Shown here one piece after another: positions 16,798-25,940 of a stretch of DNA of 64,000 bases. Made by a program: the position numbers and the translations under genes. Source of the DNA: Leptotrichia sp. oral taxon 847 (GTDB lineage: Bacteria > Fusobacteriota > Fusobacteriia > Fusobacteriales > Leptotrichiaceae); assembly GCF_001553645.1 (NCBI RefSeq), contig NZ_CP014231.1, positions 2,108,001-2,172,000 of the forward strand, read 5' to 3'. Each line of letters starts with the position of its first letter. Position 1 is the stretch's first letter. A model generated the notes under the pieces. That model was not told where the DNA came from. It saw nothing but the letters and a program-made list of their open reading frames with translations, and did no database searches.

Positions 16798-19476
16798 TTA
16801 TACATTTCTTCTTTCTCTTTCACGTCTTTCTCTTCTGGAAAGCGGTCTTTGAGGTTGTTGCGGCTCTGGAATAACTTCTTGTTGATAGTCATCGCCAATC
16901 ATATCAGTTTTGTCATCAGTATGTTCATATTTTACATTTGAAACTTCCTCACGTGTAAGATGATTTGTATCTTCTTCTCCACGAACTTTTAATTTTAAGA
17001 TAAACGAACTTGTTTCTCTTTTAATTGCATCAATCATTTCGTTGTAGACATCATATGCGACAATTTTGTAATCGTGAATTGGATTTCTTTGACCGTAAGA
17101 ACGAAGTCTTATTCCTTCTCGAAGCTCTGTTAAGTCTTTTAAGTGCTGTCTCCATTTTGAATCCAGTACTTCTAACATTATATAACGTTCTATTCTTCTG
17201 AAAACTTCATCTCCTACAGCTTTTTCTTTTTCATCATAAATTTTTAACAAATCTTCATAAATTAAATTTGAAACTTCTTCTGTTGATTTACCTTCGATTT
17301 TATTTATATCAATTTTATAATCAAATATTTCATTTAATTTATCTTCCAATAAATTTAAGTTTTTTTCTCCACTTTCTCCAGCAAACGCATTGTTTACAAT
17401 ATCGTCCACAGTTTCTGAAATCATTCCTTCAATTAATTCTTTTAAATTTTCATTTTTTAGAATGGCATCTCTTTGTTCGTAGACAACTTCCCTTTGAATA
17501 TTATTTACATCGTCATACTCAATAAGACTTTTTCTCGATGAAAAGTTTCGGCTTTCAATTCTTCTTTGAGCATTTTCAACAGATTTAGTAATTTGTCTAT
17601 GGCGGATTTCTTCATCTTCATCGATTTTCAACATTTTCATCATTGATTTTAATTTATCTCCACCAAAAAGTCTCATTAAGTCATCGTCTAGCGACAAATA
17701 AAATTCTGATGCTCCTGGATCTCCCTGACGACCGGCACGACCTCTCAATTGGTTGTCAATACGTCGAGATTCGTGTCTTTCAGTCCCTAAAATGAAAAGT
17801 CCACCAACTTTCAGCACTTTTTCTCGATTTTCAGCGCACTCTTTCACATAAGTGTGATAGATATCTTCATATTCAGGGGTCCCTTTTATAGCGATTTTTG
17901 AGGCAAAAGACTCGGGATCTCCACCAAGTTTTATATCAGTCCCTCTACCTGCCATATTTGTCGCAATTGTTACTGTTTTAAATCTTCCAGCTTGAGATAC
18001 AATTTCAGCTTCTCTTTCGTGATGTTTTGCATTTAATATTTCGTGTGGAATTCTTGCTTTTTTTAGTAAAGCCGAAACTTCTTCTGAGTGCTGAATAGAT
18101 GCAGTTCCAACTAAAACTGGCTGTCCTTTTTCGTACAATTCTTCAATTTTTCTTGCTATTGCTCGATATTTCGCATTTTTGTTCATATAAATGACATCTG
18201 GCAAATCTTTTCTTATAACAGGTTTATTCGTAGGAACAACTATAACTTTTAAGTTATAAATTTGCTTAAATTCTTCTTGTTCTGTCTTGGCTGTCCCTGT
18301 CATTCCTGACAATTTTTCGTACATTCTAAAGTAATTTTGTAGTGTAATTGAAGCTAGTGTCTGATTTTCACCTGCAACTTCCAAGTGTTCTTTGGCTTCA
18401 ATCGCTTGGTGAAGTCCATCTGAATATCTTCTACCTTCCATTAATCTTCCAGTAAATTCATCAACTATTATAACTTCTCCATCGCTGTTAATAATGTAAT
18501 CCCTGTCGATTTTAAACAATTCTTTAGCTTTTAATGCTTGTGTCAAGAAGTGCGTAAGTTCAACATATTCAGGGGAATAAAGATTGTCAATTTTTAAAAT
18601 CCGCTCAACATTTTTAATCCCTTTGTCTGTAATTGTAACAGTATGTGATTTTTCGTCAACTTCGTAATCTTCCCAATCCTCATCGGGAATTACTGTATTT
18701 TTTTTATCTTTTATTTCTTCAGTTTTATAACTTCTTTTTAATTTTTTAGCAACTTCTGCAAAAGTGTTGTACCACTCTGTTGTTTCTTCGGCCGCTCCAG
18801 ATATAATTAACGGGGTTCTGGCTTCATCAATTAAAATTGAATCCACTTCATCGACGATTACAAAATGGTGTCCTCTTTGAACTTTTTCTTCAAGAGAGCC
18901 AACCATGTTATCTCTTAAATAGTCAAATCCAAACTCACTGTTTGTTCCATAGGTTATATCTGCCTGATAAGCTATTTTTCTTTGTTCTGGAGTTATGTTT
19001 CCACCGATAAAATCAGATTTTAAACCTAAAAATTCAAATAGTCCAGCCATAGTATCCCTATCTCTTTTGGCCAAGTAATCATTTACGGTTACGACGTGTA
19101 CTCCTTTTCCAGTAAGTGCATTTAAGTAAATCGGAAGAGTTGACATAAGTGTTTTACCTTCTCCAGTTTTCATTTCTGCAATACTTCCTTTGTGCAAAAT
19201 CATACCACCTATGATTTGGACGTCGTAGTGGCGCAACCCAATAATTCTTTTAGACGCCTCTCTCACAGTCGCAAATGCTTCCACCAAAATATCATCCAAA
19301 GTTTCTGATTTTGCAATTCTTTCTTTAAATTCTACTGTTTTATGTTGCAACTGCTCATCTGTCATTTTTTCAAATAGCGGTTCAATTTCATTGATTTTTT
19401 CCACTATTTTTCGCATTTTTTTTATTTCTCTTTCATCTGAAGTTCCAAATATTTTTTCTCCCAGTTCTTTTAACAT
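16798..19476 (-). CDS. secA: Preprotein translocase ATPase SecA
   Basis: 892-residue motor of Sec export. Walker [12 protein letters not shown], Walker [11 protein letters not shown], the DEAD-type motif region and the conserved [15 protein letters not shown] are visible, followed by [13 protein letters not shown]. The C-terminal tail is a basic [12 protein letters not shown] and lacks the CxCx8CH zinc motif used for SecB binding. The ATG at 19476 is chosen because GAAAGGAA sits just upstream; the longer TTG start at 19491 would include it. A small membrane-protein gene precedes it. Confidence 0.97.
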   Translation of the reverse strand: MLKELGEKIFGTSDEREIKKMRKIVEKINEIEPLFEKMTDEQLQHKTVEFKERIAKSETLDDILVEAFATVREASKRIIGLRHYDVQIIGGMILHKGSIAEMKTGEGKTLMSTLPIYLNALTGKGVHVVTVNDYLAKRDRDTMAGLFEFLGLKSDFIGGNITPEQRKIAYQADITYGTNSEFGFDYLRDNMVGSLEEKVQRGHHFVIVDEVDSILIDEARTPLIISGAAEETTEWYNTFAEVAKKLKRSYKTEEIKDKKNTVIPDEDWEDYEVDEKSHTVTITDKGIKNVERILKIDNLYSPEYVELTHFLTQALKAKELFKIDRDYIINSDGEVIIVDEFTGRLMEGRRYSDGLHQAIEAKEHLEVAGENQTLASITLQNYFRMYEKLSGMTGTAKTEQEEFKQIYNLKVIVVPTNKPVIRKDLPDVIYMNKNAKYRAIARKIEELYEKGQPVLVGTASIQHSEEVSALLKKARIPHEILNAKHHEREAEIVSQAGRFKTVTIATNMAGRGTDIKLGGDPESFASKIAIKGTPEYEDIYHTYVKECAENREKVLKVGGLFILGTERHESRRIDNQLRGRAGRQGDPGASEFYLSLDDDLMRLFGGDKLKSMMKMLKIDEDEEIRHRQITKSVENAQRRIESRNFSSRKSLIEYDDVNNIQREVVYEQRDAILKNENLKELIEGMISETVDDIVNNAFAGESGEKNLNLLEDKLNEIFDYKIDINKIEGKSTEEVSNLIYEDLLKIYDEKEKAVGDEVFRRIERYIMLEVLDSKWRQHLKDLTELREGIRLRSYGQRNPIHDYKIVAYDVYNEMIDAIKRETSSFILKLKVRGEEDTNHLTREEVSNVKYEHTDDKTDMIGDDYQQEVIPEPQQPQRPLSRRERRERERRNV

Positions 19477-19522
19477 TTTATTTCCTTTCAATTTTATTTT
19501 TTGGTTAATAAATTGAAACTTT

Positions 19523-19903
19523 CTATTCTCTTATTCGCAAATCATTTTCTTTTCGCTTTTCAAAAATTCTGTCATTTTGGAATAAATCTCGATTTCTTAT
19601 AATATCGTCAAAAAAGTCTATATTTTCATTAATTTTCGTGATAATATGAAATTCATTTTTTGAGTTATTCTCATTTTTTTTTCTTTTCCCAATTTTTTTT
19701 AGTTCTCTAGCAAAAACAGCGTTTTTATCGCTATTCATTTTGCTAATTTCATTTGCTATGTCGTCAATATCTTTATGCGACAAATTGTTGTCATTTACAA
19801 AGTTATTTAGTTTACTTGTAAATTTAGGTGTTCCTAAAAGACTCGAATAAGTCATCATAAAAATAATGCTCATAACGACTAAAACTATATTTTTTTTATT
19901 CAT
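19523..19903 (-). CDS. Hypothetical membrane-anchored protein upstream of secA
   Basis: Not recognised. 126 residues with an N-terminal hydrophobic anchor ([19 protein letters not shown]) and a charged, helical remainder rich in Lys, Asn and Asp. AAGGAAATGACAAG precedes the ATG. The 47-bp gap to secA suggests a shared transcript, but no functional link can be shown. Confidence 0.65.
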   Translation of the reverse strand: MNKKNIVLVVMSIIFMMTYSSLLGTPKFTSKLNNFVNDNNLSHKDIDDIANEISKMNSDKNAVFARELKKIGKRKKNENNSKNEFHIITKINENIDFFDDIIRNRDLFQNDRIFEKRKENDLRIRE

Positions 19904-20075
19904 CTTGTCATTTCCTTATAAAATTTTAATATGCATTGTGTTCATTTAAAGGAATAGTTCCCTTGAAAAATAAAGTTATTGCATAAAGTTATTATATCAA
20001 ATATGTTAAATTATATCAATAAAAAAAATAGGAAAAATAGAAAGCTAAATAAATAAAAATTATTGTAACTTAACT

Positions 20076-20855
20076 TTAACTTCTTATTTTCAAAAAGAAT
20101 GCAAGAATATTCAAAATCCAAAATTGTAAAGGGTAAAAAATATAGAAAAACCATTTGTGAATTGGTGCCTTGCTTCCTTTTTTTCCATTGTATAAAAATA
20201 TGAATGGCAAAAATAAAAATGTTAAACCGTCGCTGTTATAGCAAAAACTATCAAACCATGCTCTTAAATTAGGGTATTTGGCAGGATTTAACGATGGCGT
20301 AAATAATGGAATATATAACATATTCAAAATTAAAAATGTTATTACTTGCTTTTTTCTATTTCCATAAAATGCCCAAAAACTAATCATTGTAAACAAAGTC
20401 TGTATTCCACCTTCAAGGCCCATGATATAATTTCCAATTACAATCGGAACAAAAGAAAATACCAATCCCAAAATAAAAAGAAAAATTCCTAAAATATTAT
20501 AAATTACTTTTTTACTACTTCTCCCTTTTTGCAAGAAATAAATTATTGTAAATCCAATCGCAAGACTTAAAAAAATATTATCTACTATTTGATATCTTTC
20601 TCCTAGTATGATAAATGAAATTACATTTCCAAATTGCATCAAAATAGCGGCTATCCACAATCTTGCCATATATTTTTTACGGTTTCTTGTATGATAAAAG
20701 CCTTCCACTGTAAAAAATGCAAATAATGGTGCCACAAATCTTGTGATTAAATGAATCCAAGATGGTAAAAATCCTGAAAATACAAAAAATACTGAGTCTA
20801 AAAACATAAAAAATAAAGCAATATATTTCAACTGATTTGTATTTAATTTTTTCAT
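20076..20855 (-). CDS. TraX-family membrane protein
   Basis: 259 residues with about seven to eight hydrophobic helices. The N-terminal pattern LKYIALFFMFLDS ... RFVAPLFAFFTVEGFYHTRNRKKYMARLW is typical of the TraX family, whose founder acetylates F pilin. Chromosomal members are likely membrane acyltransferases of unknown substrate. AGGAGG lies before the ATG. No conjugation genes are adjacent, so pilin modification is not implied. Confidence 0.85.
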   Translation of the reverse strand: MKKLNTNQLKYIALFFMFLDSVFFVFSGFLPSWIHLITRFVAPLFAFFTVEGFYHTRNRKKYMARLWIAAILMQFGNVISFIILGERYQIVDNIFLSLAIGFTIIYFLQKGRSSKKVIYNILGIFLFILGLVFSFVPIVIGNYIMGLEGGIQTLFTMISFWAFYGNRKKQVITFLILNMLYIPLFTPSLNPAKYPNLRAWFDSFCYNSDGLTFLFLPFIFLYNGKKGSKAPIHKWFFYIFYPLQFWILNILAFFLKIRS

Positions 20856-21064
20856 AAAATCCTCCTAAAATATTATTTTTGTAAAAAATTATAACACTTT
20901 TATCAGATAAATTTATAATATTTTATATAAAATAATCTTTATTATTAAAAATAAATAAAATATTTTTAAAAATTGAACTAATAAATATAAAATTTTTATA
21001 TTTGAAAAAATAAGCACATTATTTTAATATGTTTAGGTGTTGTATCTTAATTATAAAATCCATA

Positions 21065-22009
21065 TTACAAATTCCAAAGTAAAAATTCCCAATCCTCATT
21101 CTTAATTTCTTCATTATTTTTACAATTACAAATTTTCTCATAAAAAACCCTATACATCTTGCTCTTGTACTTAAAAACCTTCATTTTATTCAAATTCTTC
21201 TCCAAAAACGAGTTTTCATAACTCCCAATCATAAAAAAATCACAATTATAGCCCTTATTTTGAATAAATTTTACAGCTTTTCTAAATTCATTTTTATTTT
21301 TTTTCTCGTCTGCATTTTTATCCTTTAAAATAAAATCCACATACAAAAAATTTGAAATTTTATTAATTTCAGGCATTTCTGGATATCCAAAAAATGCTAT
21401 CACTTTTCTAAATTTATACAAAAATTTATAAATTTTTTTATAATCCATCACAACATATTTTTTATTGGCCTTATTTTTCAAGTGAATTTCAAAATTTCCA
21501 TAATTTAAAATTTCCTCATCGTTTACTGCCAAATCACCTTTTCTACTATTTTTCAAACTAAAAAATACAATATTTTTGTAAAACTCATAAACCGGCATAC
21601 TTTTTCGCCTTTTTGTCAAGATTCTTTGTGCTATTTTATTTTCTTCAAGAATAGTCGTAATTACGGTTTTTACTCCACATTTTTTGGCTTCTGTTATTAA
21701 CATCTTGTAAGCCTTGCCAAAATTAACTTTATTTCTATATTCTTTTTTTATTCTAAATGAATTTAAATACCCGATATTATTTTTAAAAATAGAACAAGCC
21801 CCAACACCCACAAGATTGTCATTTTCAGTATCAATTCCTACCACGATAATCGGTGTCTTTTCACTATCTTTTTGCAATGATTCAAATAAATTCGGCACTT
21901 TCTCATATTTTACCTGTACAAGCGATTCCATTTCCTCTTCATCCAGAATATTTCTTATTTCATCGCTGTAATCACTATTTTGAATAATTTTAAATTCTAT
22001 TTTTTTCAT
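21065..22009 (-). CDS. GNAT-like acetyltransferase, two-part protein
   Basis: 314 residues. The first half resembles a GNAT fold: VVGIDTENDNLVGVGACSIFKNNIGYLNSFRIKKEYRNKVNFGKAYKMLI contains in pieces the beta4 and acetyl-CoA loop region (RNKVNFGKAYKML in place of RGxGxG/A), so it is divergent. The second half (from about 170) is Lys/Tyr-rich and may be another degenerate GNAT unit. The start overlaps the preceding metallo-hydrolase gene by 20 bp, so the two are translationally coupled. Substrate unknown. Confidence 0.65.
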   Translation of the reverse strand: MKKIEFKIIQNSDYSDEIRNILDEEEMESLVQVKYEKVPNLFESLQKDSEKTPIIVVGIDTENDNLVGVGACSIFKNNIGYLNSFRIKKEYRNKVNFGKAYKMLITEAKKCGVKTVITTILEENKIAQRILTKRRKSMPVYEFYKNIVFFSLKNSRKGDLAVNDEEILNYGNFEIHLKNKANKKYVVMDYKKIYKFLYKFRKVIAFFGYPEMPEINKISNFLYVDFILKDKNADEKKNKNEFRKAVKFIQNKGYNCDFFMIGSYENSFLEKNLNKMKVFKYKSKMYRVFYEKICNCKNNEEIKNEDWEFLLWNL

Positions 22010-22730
22010 CTTTCCCCAATCTCCTAATCAAATCTCGTGCCGTAACCTGTTTCCCTGTCGCAGGAAAAATTTTATCATAATCATCCAAAATAATCTTTTT
22101 CCAATTTTCAATCAACTCTTCCTTATTCTTCCCAAATAACGGAATTAACGGAAATTTAAAACATAAGTTCTGAACCATATCCCCACAAAACAGATATTTC
22201 TCATTATTTTTTTCATCGAAAACTGCAAGAGAAACCGAATCATCTGAATGTCCCTTTGTTTCAATAATTTCCATATTCCCAAAACTATATTCTGAAAGCA
22301 AAATCCTTTCCTGTTGTAAAAAATTAATAAAAATCACTTTTTCCATATCAGTTTTCTCCAATTTTGGAAAGATATTTTTACTAAAATTCTTTTTACTTTT
22401 CAATTTTTTAGAAACCTTTTCTGTAAACGGATAAAATCCATTTGGAATAACACTTCTTCCTGTTTCTAATACATTTTCAGAATTTCTATGTGCAATAACT
22501 CTAACATCTCCAATTGCATCAATAAGAATTTTCAAATTTCCCACATGATCAGCGTGAGAATGGCTTAGAACTATCACTTTTATCTTTTTTACCTCTCCAA
22601 TTTTCTGAATTATTCTCTTCAAAATTTTTTTCTTTTTTACATGTACCCCCGTATCTAGCAATAAATATTCATCATTTTTATTTTTAAATAAATACAAATT
22701 ATTTAACCCAATTTTTATTTTTTCTATCAT
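21990..22730 (-). CDS. Metallo-beta-lactamase-fold hydrolase
   Basis: The metal motif HxHxDH is seen as SHSHADHVGN (about residues 61-70), with a later His in ETKGHSDDSVS and Asp in FCGDMVQN, giving a complete dinuclear site. The family includes glyoxalase II-like thioesterases, lactonases and phosphodiesterases; the substrate is unknown. The ATG at 22730 is preferred (MIEKIKIGLNNLYLF) because AAGGAGC lies 9 bp upstream; a longer frame to 22796 runs through that RBS. It is coupled to the downstream GNAT-like gene. Confidence 0.8.
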   Translation of the reverse strand: MIEKIKIGLNNLYLFKNKNDEYLLLDTGVHVKKKKILKRIIQKIGEVKKIKVIVLSHSHADHVGNLKILIDAIGDVRVIAHRNSENVLETGRSVIPNGFYPFTEKVSKKLKSKKNFSKNIFPKLEKTDMEKVIFINFLQQERILLSEYSFGNMEIIETKGHSDDSVSLAVFDEKNNEKYLFCGDMVQNLCFKFPLIPLFGKNKEELIENWKKIILDDYDKIFPATGKQVTARDLIRRLGKDEKNRI

Positions 22731-22827
22731 TTTTAGAAAGCTCCTTGATATTTTAATGAAAAACCTGCCAGTCCAGTAAATAGAACTGACAGGCATAAGG
22801 TGGGAAGAACAATGGGAATTTACTTAA

Positions 22828-22899
22828 TTATTTTTGACTGCTAAAAAATAAAAAAGCAGTGATTATAACTGCTAAAACAGTCAAATCCCAGTTCATCAT
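22828..22899 (-). CDS. Small hydrophobic peptide, type I toxin-like
   Basis: A 23-codon gene: MMNWDLTVLAVIITAFLFF then SSQK. One transmembrane helix with a short charged end is typical of type I toxin or holin-like peptides. It has a very strong AGGAGGTG 7 bp upstream, its own consensus promoter, and a leader hairpin (CAAGG..CCTTG, 22932-22950). These features make it a real small gene. The exact toxin family was not recognised. Confidence 0.7.
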   Translation of the reverse strand: MMNWDLTVLAVIITAFLFFSSQK

Positions 22900-22957
22900 T
22901 GAGACCACCTCCTAACTTTATAACATGGCATCAAGGTTTGTGAAGCCTTGACAAATG

Positions 22958-22986
22958 ATTATAACATAAAAAAAAGCCCCATTCAA
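22958..22986 (-). promoter_or_regulatory. Promoter of the small toxin-like gene
   Basis: Minus-strand TTGAAT (22981-22986), 17-bp spacer, TATAAT (22958-22963). The -35 box lies inside the stem of the neighbouring terminator hairpin. Confidence 0.75.
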
Positions 22987-23008
22987 TAATGAACAAGGCT
23001 TTTTTTTT
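22968..23008. terminator. Bidirectional hairpin terminator
   Basis: AAGCC..TTCA / TGAA..GGCTT stem flanked by eight A residues on one side and nine T residues on the other, so it can end transcripts from both directions, such as a small RNA from the minus-strand promoter at 23052-23080 or an antisense RNA to the toxin leader. Confidence 0.75.
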
Positions 23009-23080
23009 CACAATTTGCCATATTATAACCGTTAGGTTTTTATCCGTAAATATTATAACATTTCTAAAGATAAATTTCAA
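23009..23080 (-). ncRNA. Candidate small RNA next to the toxin-like gene
   Basis: A second minus-strand promoter with TTGAAA (23075-23080), 17-bp spacer and TATAAT (23052-23057) would start a transcript near 23045 that meets the hairpin terminator at 22968-23008. The product would be about 50-75 nt. It may be a regulator of the toxin gene, but this is inference; no complementarity was computed. Confidence 0.35.
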
Positions 23081-23150
23081 TATTAAAAATTAATTTTTTT
23101 ATTTTTTGTGGTATAATTTATTAAATAGATTATGTTTAAAGGAGCATTTT

Positions 23151-24014
23151 ATGAAAACAACCATAGATTTTATAATATTCTCAATTTTTTATATTTTTAT
23201 AAAAATCTTTAACTTTTTTCCACCGAAAATTCGTCTAAAAATATCTGAATTTATTGGAGTTCTGCTTTTTTATCTCATTCCAAAAGGAAGAAAATTGTCG
23301 TATCGTAACTTAAATTTGATTTTAAATGAGCAAAATAGTTTTAATTATTCAAAGAAAAAAATTAAGGAAATTGCGATAAAATCTTATAAAAATACAGCAA
23401 AGTCGTTTTTACTGCCTTTTTGGATATATGAATATTTTGAGAATTTTCCGCCAAAAATATATAATTCTGAATTACTGAAAAAATTAAAGAGTGAAAATGA
23501 ACGGATTATTCTTGTTACTTCACATTTCGGATTTTTTCATGCAAGTCTTTTTCCAACGGGAAATGATAGGATGTTTATCCCAATTAGAATTATTCCAAAT
23601 AAATTTATTGAATCCTATATGGATAAAATTCGTTTTAGAAACAATATGACTTATTTTCCGGAGCAGAACTACAAGTCCTTTTTGAAAAAGAAAAATTCAA
23701 AGGGCGTTTTTGTGCTTTTAAGTGATGTAAGAAAACCAGGTGGCGATAAAATCACATTTTTTGGCTTACCCACTACTAATTCAGGCTTTCCTGCCTATTT
23801 TTCCAAGAAAGAGAATATTCCGATTGTTATTATTCACAATGAAGTTGATAAAAACAATATTTGCCACATTTTTATAGACAAAGTCATCCATCCTGAAAAT
23901 TACAAAAATAGACACGAAATAATGAAATCTATTTTAGCTGAATACGAAAAAATTATCTTAAACCTGCCGGAACAATGGTTCTGGTTTCAGGACAGATGGC
24001 GGGATGGAATCTAA
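23151..24014 (+). CDS. LpxL/HtrB-like acyltransferase
   Basis: 287-residue inner-membrane acyltransferase of the lipid A lauroyl/lysophospholipid family, with an N-terminal membrane segment and the ending LPEQWFWFQDRWRDG, which matches the family's PEQWxWxHxRW motif. The catalytic HX4(D/E) motif reads HFGFFH, so the acidic residue is replaced by His, which may change the activity. ATG 23151 is chosen because AAAGGAG lies 8 bp upstream; the track start further upstream has no RBS. It faces the radical SAM cluster and may act on the same lipid product. Confidence 0.85.
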   Translation: MKTTIDFIIFSIFYIFIKIFNFFPPKIRLKISEFIGVLLFYLIPKGRKLSYRNLNLILNEQNSFNYSKKKIKEIAIKSYKNTAKSFLLPFWIYEYFENFPPKIYNSELLKKLKSENERIILVTSHFGFFHASLFPTGNDRMFIPIRIIPNKFIESYMDKIRFRNNMTYFPEQNYKSFLKKKNSKGVFVLLSDVRKPGGDKITFFGLPTTNSGFPAYFSKKENIPIVIIHNEVDKNNICHIFIDKVIHPENYKNRHEIMKSILAEYEKIILNLPEQWFWFQDRWRDGI

Positions 24015-24300
24015 CTTTTATTTTTCCTGTCCTTGATTTTCAATATATCTTTTAAAAACTTACTAAATCTGTTAAATAAAATAAGGTTTTTTTATTTTCA
24101 CAAGGGGGCAATACCCCTTGCTTCAGAACATTTGTTTTATCAAATTCTAAATATAGTCGAACCCGTTTAAAACTAAACTGTTAAAAATTATATAAATTTA
24201 GGATTTGAGTAAAATAGTTATAACTTTTTATTTCGGTTTTAAAGCAGTTTTGCTGTATCTTTGAAATTATCACAATACTTACGACTTATTTTACTGAAAA
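24015..24300. other. Intergenic region between convergent genes
   Basis: Holds a GC-rich hairpin CAAGGGGG / CCCCTTG at about 24101-24121 without a strong T run, otherwise AT-rich filler. It may terminate the convergent acyltransferase and radical SAM transcripts. Confidence 0.4.
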
Positions 24301-25635
24301 TTATTTTGGAGCTTCATCCAAGTTTTGTGCATACGGTAAATCATATTTCCCCATAACTTCTTTTTTCAAATTAAAGTTTTGTGCAAAAAATATTGCAAAC
24401 ATTCCCAAATCATGGCTTCGTTTTAACTGCATAAATCCTCTTTTAAGTATTGAACGCCATCCAAAAAAACTTTTTCTTGCATTGGCACATTTTTTGGAAA
24501 GTTCATCGGGAGTCTGATCACTTGGAAGAAAGGAAATTCGTCCGTATGGGTATTTTTCATCCAGCCACCATTTTTCACTAAGAAGCCGTTTTTCTTCTCT
24601 TAATTTTCTATAAACGCCTGTTTTTGGGAATGGTACAAGATGGTTAAATGCTGCAAAATAAAATCCATGTTTTTTGGCAAATTTTACCGTTTCGTCAAAA
24701 GTCTCCTGTGTATCGTTTCCGTATCCAAATACAAAAGTGGCATAAATTCCGATTCCATAACTATGAATTTTTTCCGTCAGTTCATTTATTTCCCCAACGC
24801 CATTTCTCCAGCTTTTTCCCATATCCTTCAAAATATTTGGATTCATTGACTCGTATCCAATCAAAATCATTTTACATCCACTTTTTTTCATCCAGTACAG
24901 CAATTCATCATTTTTTGCAATGGTAATAGCCCCTTGCGTTACCCATTTTATATTTAATGGAGCAATCGCCTTGCAAATCTCAATTGCATGTTTATGATCC
25001 GCCACAAAATTATCATCAATAAAAAAAACATACTTCTTTCCAGAATTTTTTATATCCTGTACAATTTCCTCAATAGGTCGTCTAAAATATTTTTTCTGAT
25101 AATATGAATGAATTGCACAGAAATCACACCCAAAATTACATCCACGCCCTGTTTCAATCAGTGCAAGCGGTGAATATTTCCTGTCCTTGTAAATACTCCT
25201 GTCAGGCATTGCAAAAGACGTAGTTACCCCATAATACCGTTTTTCCAGCTTATTCTTGCTCAAATCGTTCAACATCTTTGTCCACACGCTTTCTGCATTT
25301 CCCAAAATAATCGAATCAAAATGTTCCAGACACTCGTCAGGCTCTACAGTTGGATGATATCCCCCTGCAAGTGCCTTTATCCCTCTTTTCTGAAATTTTT
25401 TTGCTATTTCGTAAGCCCTTTTGGCAGTATAAGTTTCTACAGAAATCACAACCAAATCTGTATTTTCCTCATAATTTATAAACTCATTCCTGTCGTCCAT
25501 AAAATTCGTTTCAACATCCTCAGGAGTTAAAGATTTTAAAACTGCAATCATAAGCGGTTCCATATTTTTCCATGTTTTTATATATTTCTGCCCTTTTTTC
25601 TTTCCAATGGCTGGCAGTATAAATGTTATTTTCAC
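24301..25635 (-). CDS. B12-type radical SAM protein (copy I)
   Basis: 444 residues: N-terminal cobalamin-binding-like Rossmann domain (about 1-140, with DLVVISVETYTAKRAYEIA and GGYHPTVEPDECL) and radical SAM barrel with the cluster motif C166-NFG-C170-DF-C173. The classical B12 motif DxHxxG is not present. The C-terminal part has FNHLVPFPKTGVYRKL and EKWWLDEKYPYGR. GTG start with GGAGAAA upstream. It is the last gene of the minus-strand cluster and is closest to copy V. Product unknown; such enzymes typically do radical methylation, cyclisation or C-C bond chemistry on lipids or natural products. Confidence 0.88.
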   Translation of the reverse strand: MKITFILPAIGKKKGQKYIKTWKNMEPLMIAVLKSLTPEDVETNFMDDRNEFINYEENTDLVVISVETYTAKRAYEIAKKFQKRGIKALAGGYHPTVEPDECLEHFDSIILGNAESVWTKMLNDLSKNKLEKRYYGVTTSFAMPDRSIYKDRKYSPLALIETGRGCNFGCDFCAIHSYYQKKYFRRPIEEIVQDIKNSGKKYVFFIDDNFVADHKHAIEICKAIAPLNIKWVTQGAITIAKNDELLYWMKKSGCKMILIGYESMNPNILKDMGKSWRNGVGEINELTEKIHSYGIGIYATFVFGYGNDTQETFDETVKFAKKHGFYFAAFNHLVPFPKTGVYRKLREEKRLLSEKWWLDEKYPYGRISFLPSDQTPDELSKKCANARKSFFGWRSILKRGFMQLKRSHDLGMFAIFFAQNFNLKKEVMGKYDLPYAQNLDEAPK

Positions 25636-25660
25636 TGTTTTTCTCCTTTTTTCTCAACGT

Positions 25661-25819
25661 CTATTTATCAAATTTTATCTTCCCATACTTCCTAAATTTC
25701 CGTGCATGCTGTCTTGAAAATACTTCCAGAATGAATTTCAGCCCCTTATTCCTAGAAGTTTTCACTCTTCTTAAAATTCGCTTGAAAGTGAAAGTGTCAA
25801 GCCACAATTTCTGAACCTC
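25661..25819 (-). CDS. Radical SAM protein copy II, exon 2 (C-terminal 52 codons)
   Basis: Downstream of the IStron the minus strand has an open frame EVQKLWLDTFTFKRIL... ending at TAG 25661-25663. Joined to exon 1 after EFY it gives a 443-residue protein, compared with 439-444 residues for the paralogues, and supplies the basic C-terminal tail they all have (compare WRETYKVSSILKRIARF in copy IV). The frame is kept if the intron ends at either of two G residues near 25819/25816. The next gene starts 25 bp after this stop. Confidence 0.8.
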   Translation of the reverse strand, partial: EVQKLWLDTFTFKRILRRVKTSRNKGLKFILEVFSRQHARKFRKYGKIKFDK

Positions 25820-25838
25820 CCACGACTAAAGTCGCAGG
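25818..25838 (-). repeat. IStron right-end subterminal hairpin
   Basis: On the minus strand, TGCGACTTTAGTCGTGG forms a small stem-loop near the boundary with exon 2. A similar hairpin, CGCGACTTTTAGTCATG, occurs near the left end. Such hairpins are what IS200/IS605 TnpA recognises. Confidence 0.65.
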
Positions 25839-25940
25839 GTTCTAAAATCTTTAAAAATATTTAAAAATTTTCTAAGAAGTCTGATAGTACTACACTATCC
25901 TTATTCTTTTAGGCGTGTTCAGCTCACCTCTATTGTATAG
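25820..25940 (-). ncRNA. Candidate omega RNA (TnpB guide RNA)
   Basis: TnpB guides come from the right end of the element, overlapping the tnpB stop, with the guide copied from the flanking DNA. Here the flank is exon 2 (GTTCAGAAATTGTGG...). Limits are guessed; only position and the terminal hairpin support it. Confidence 0.45.
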
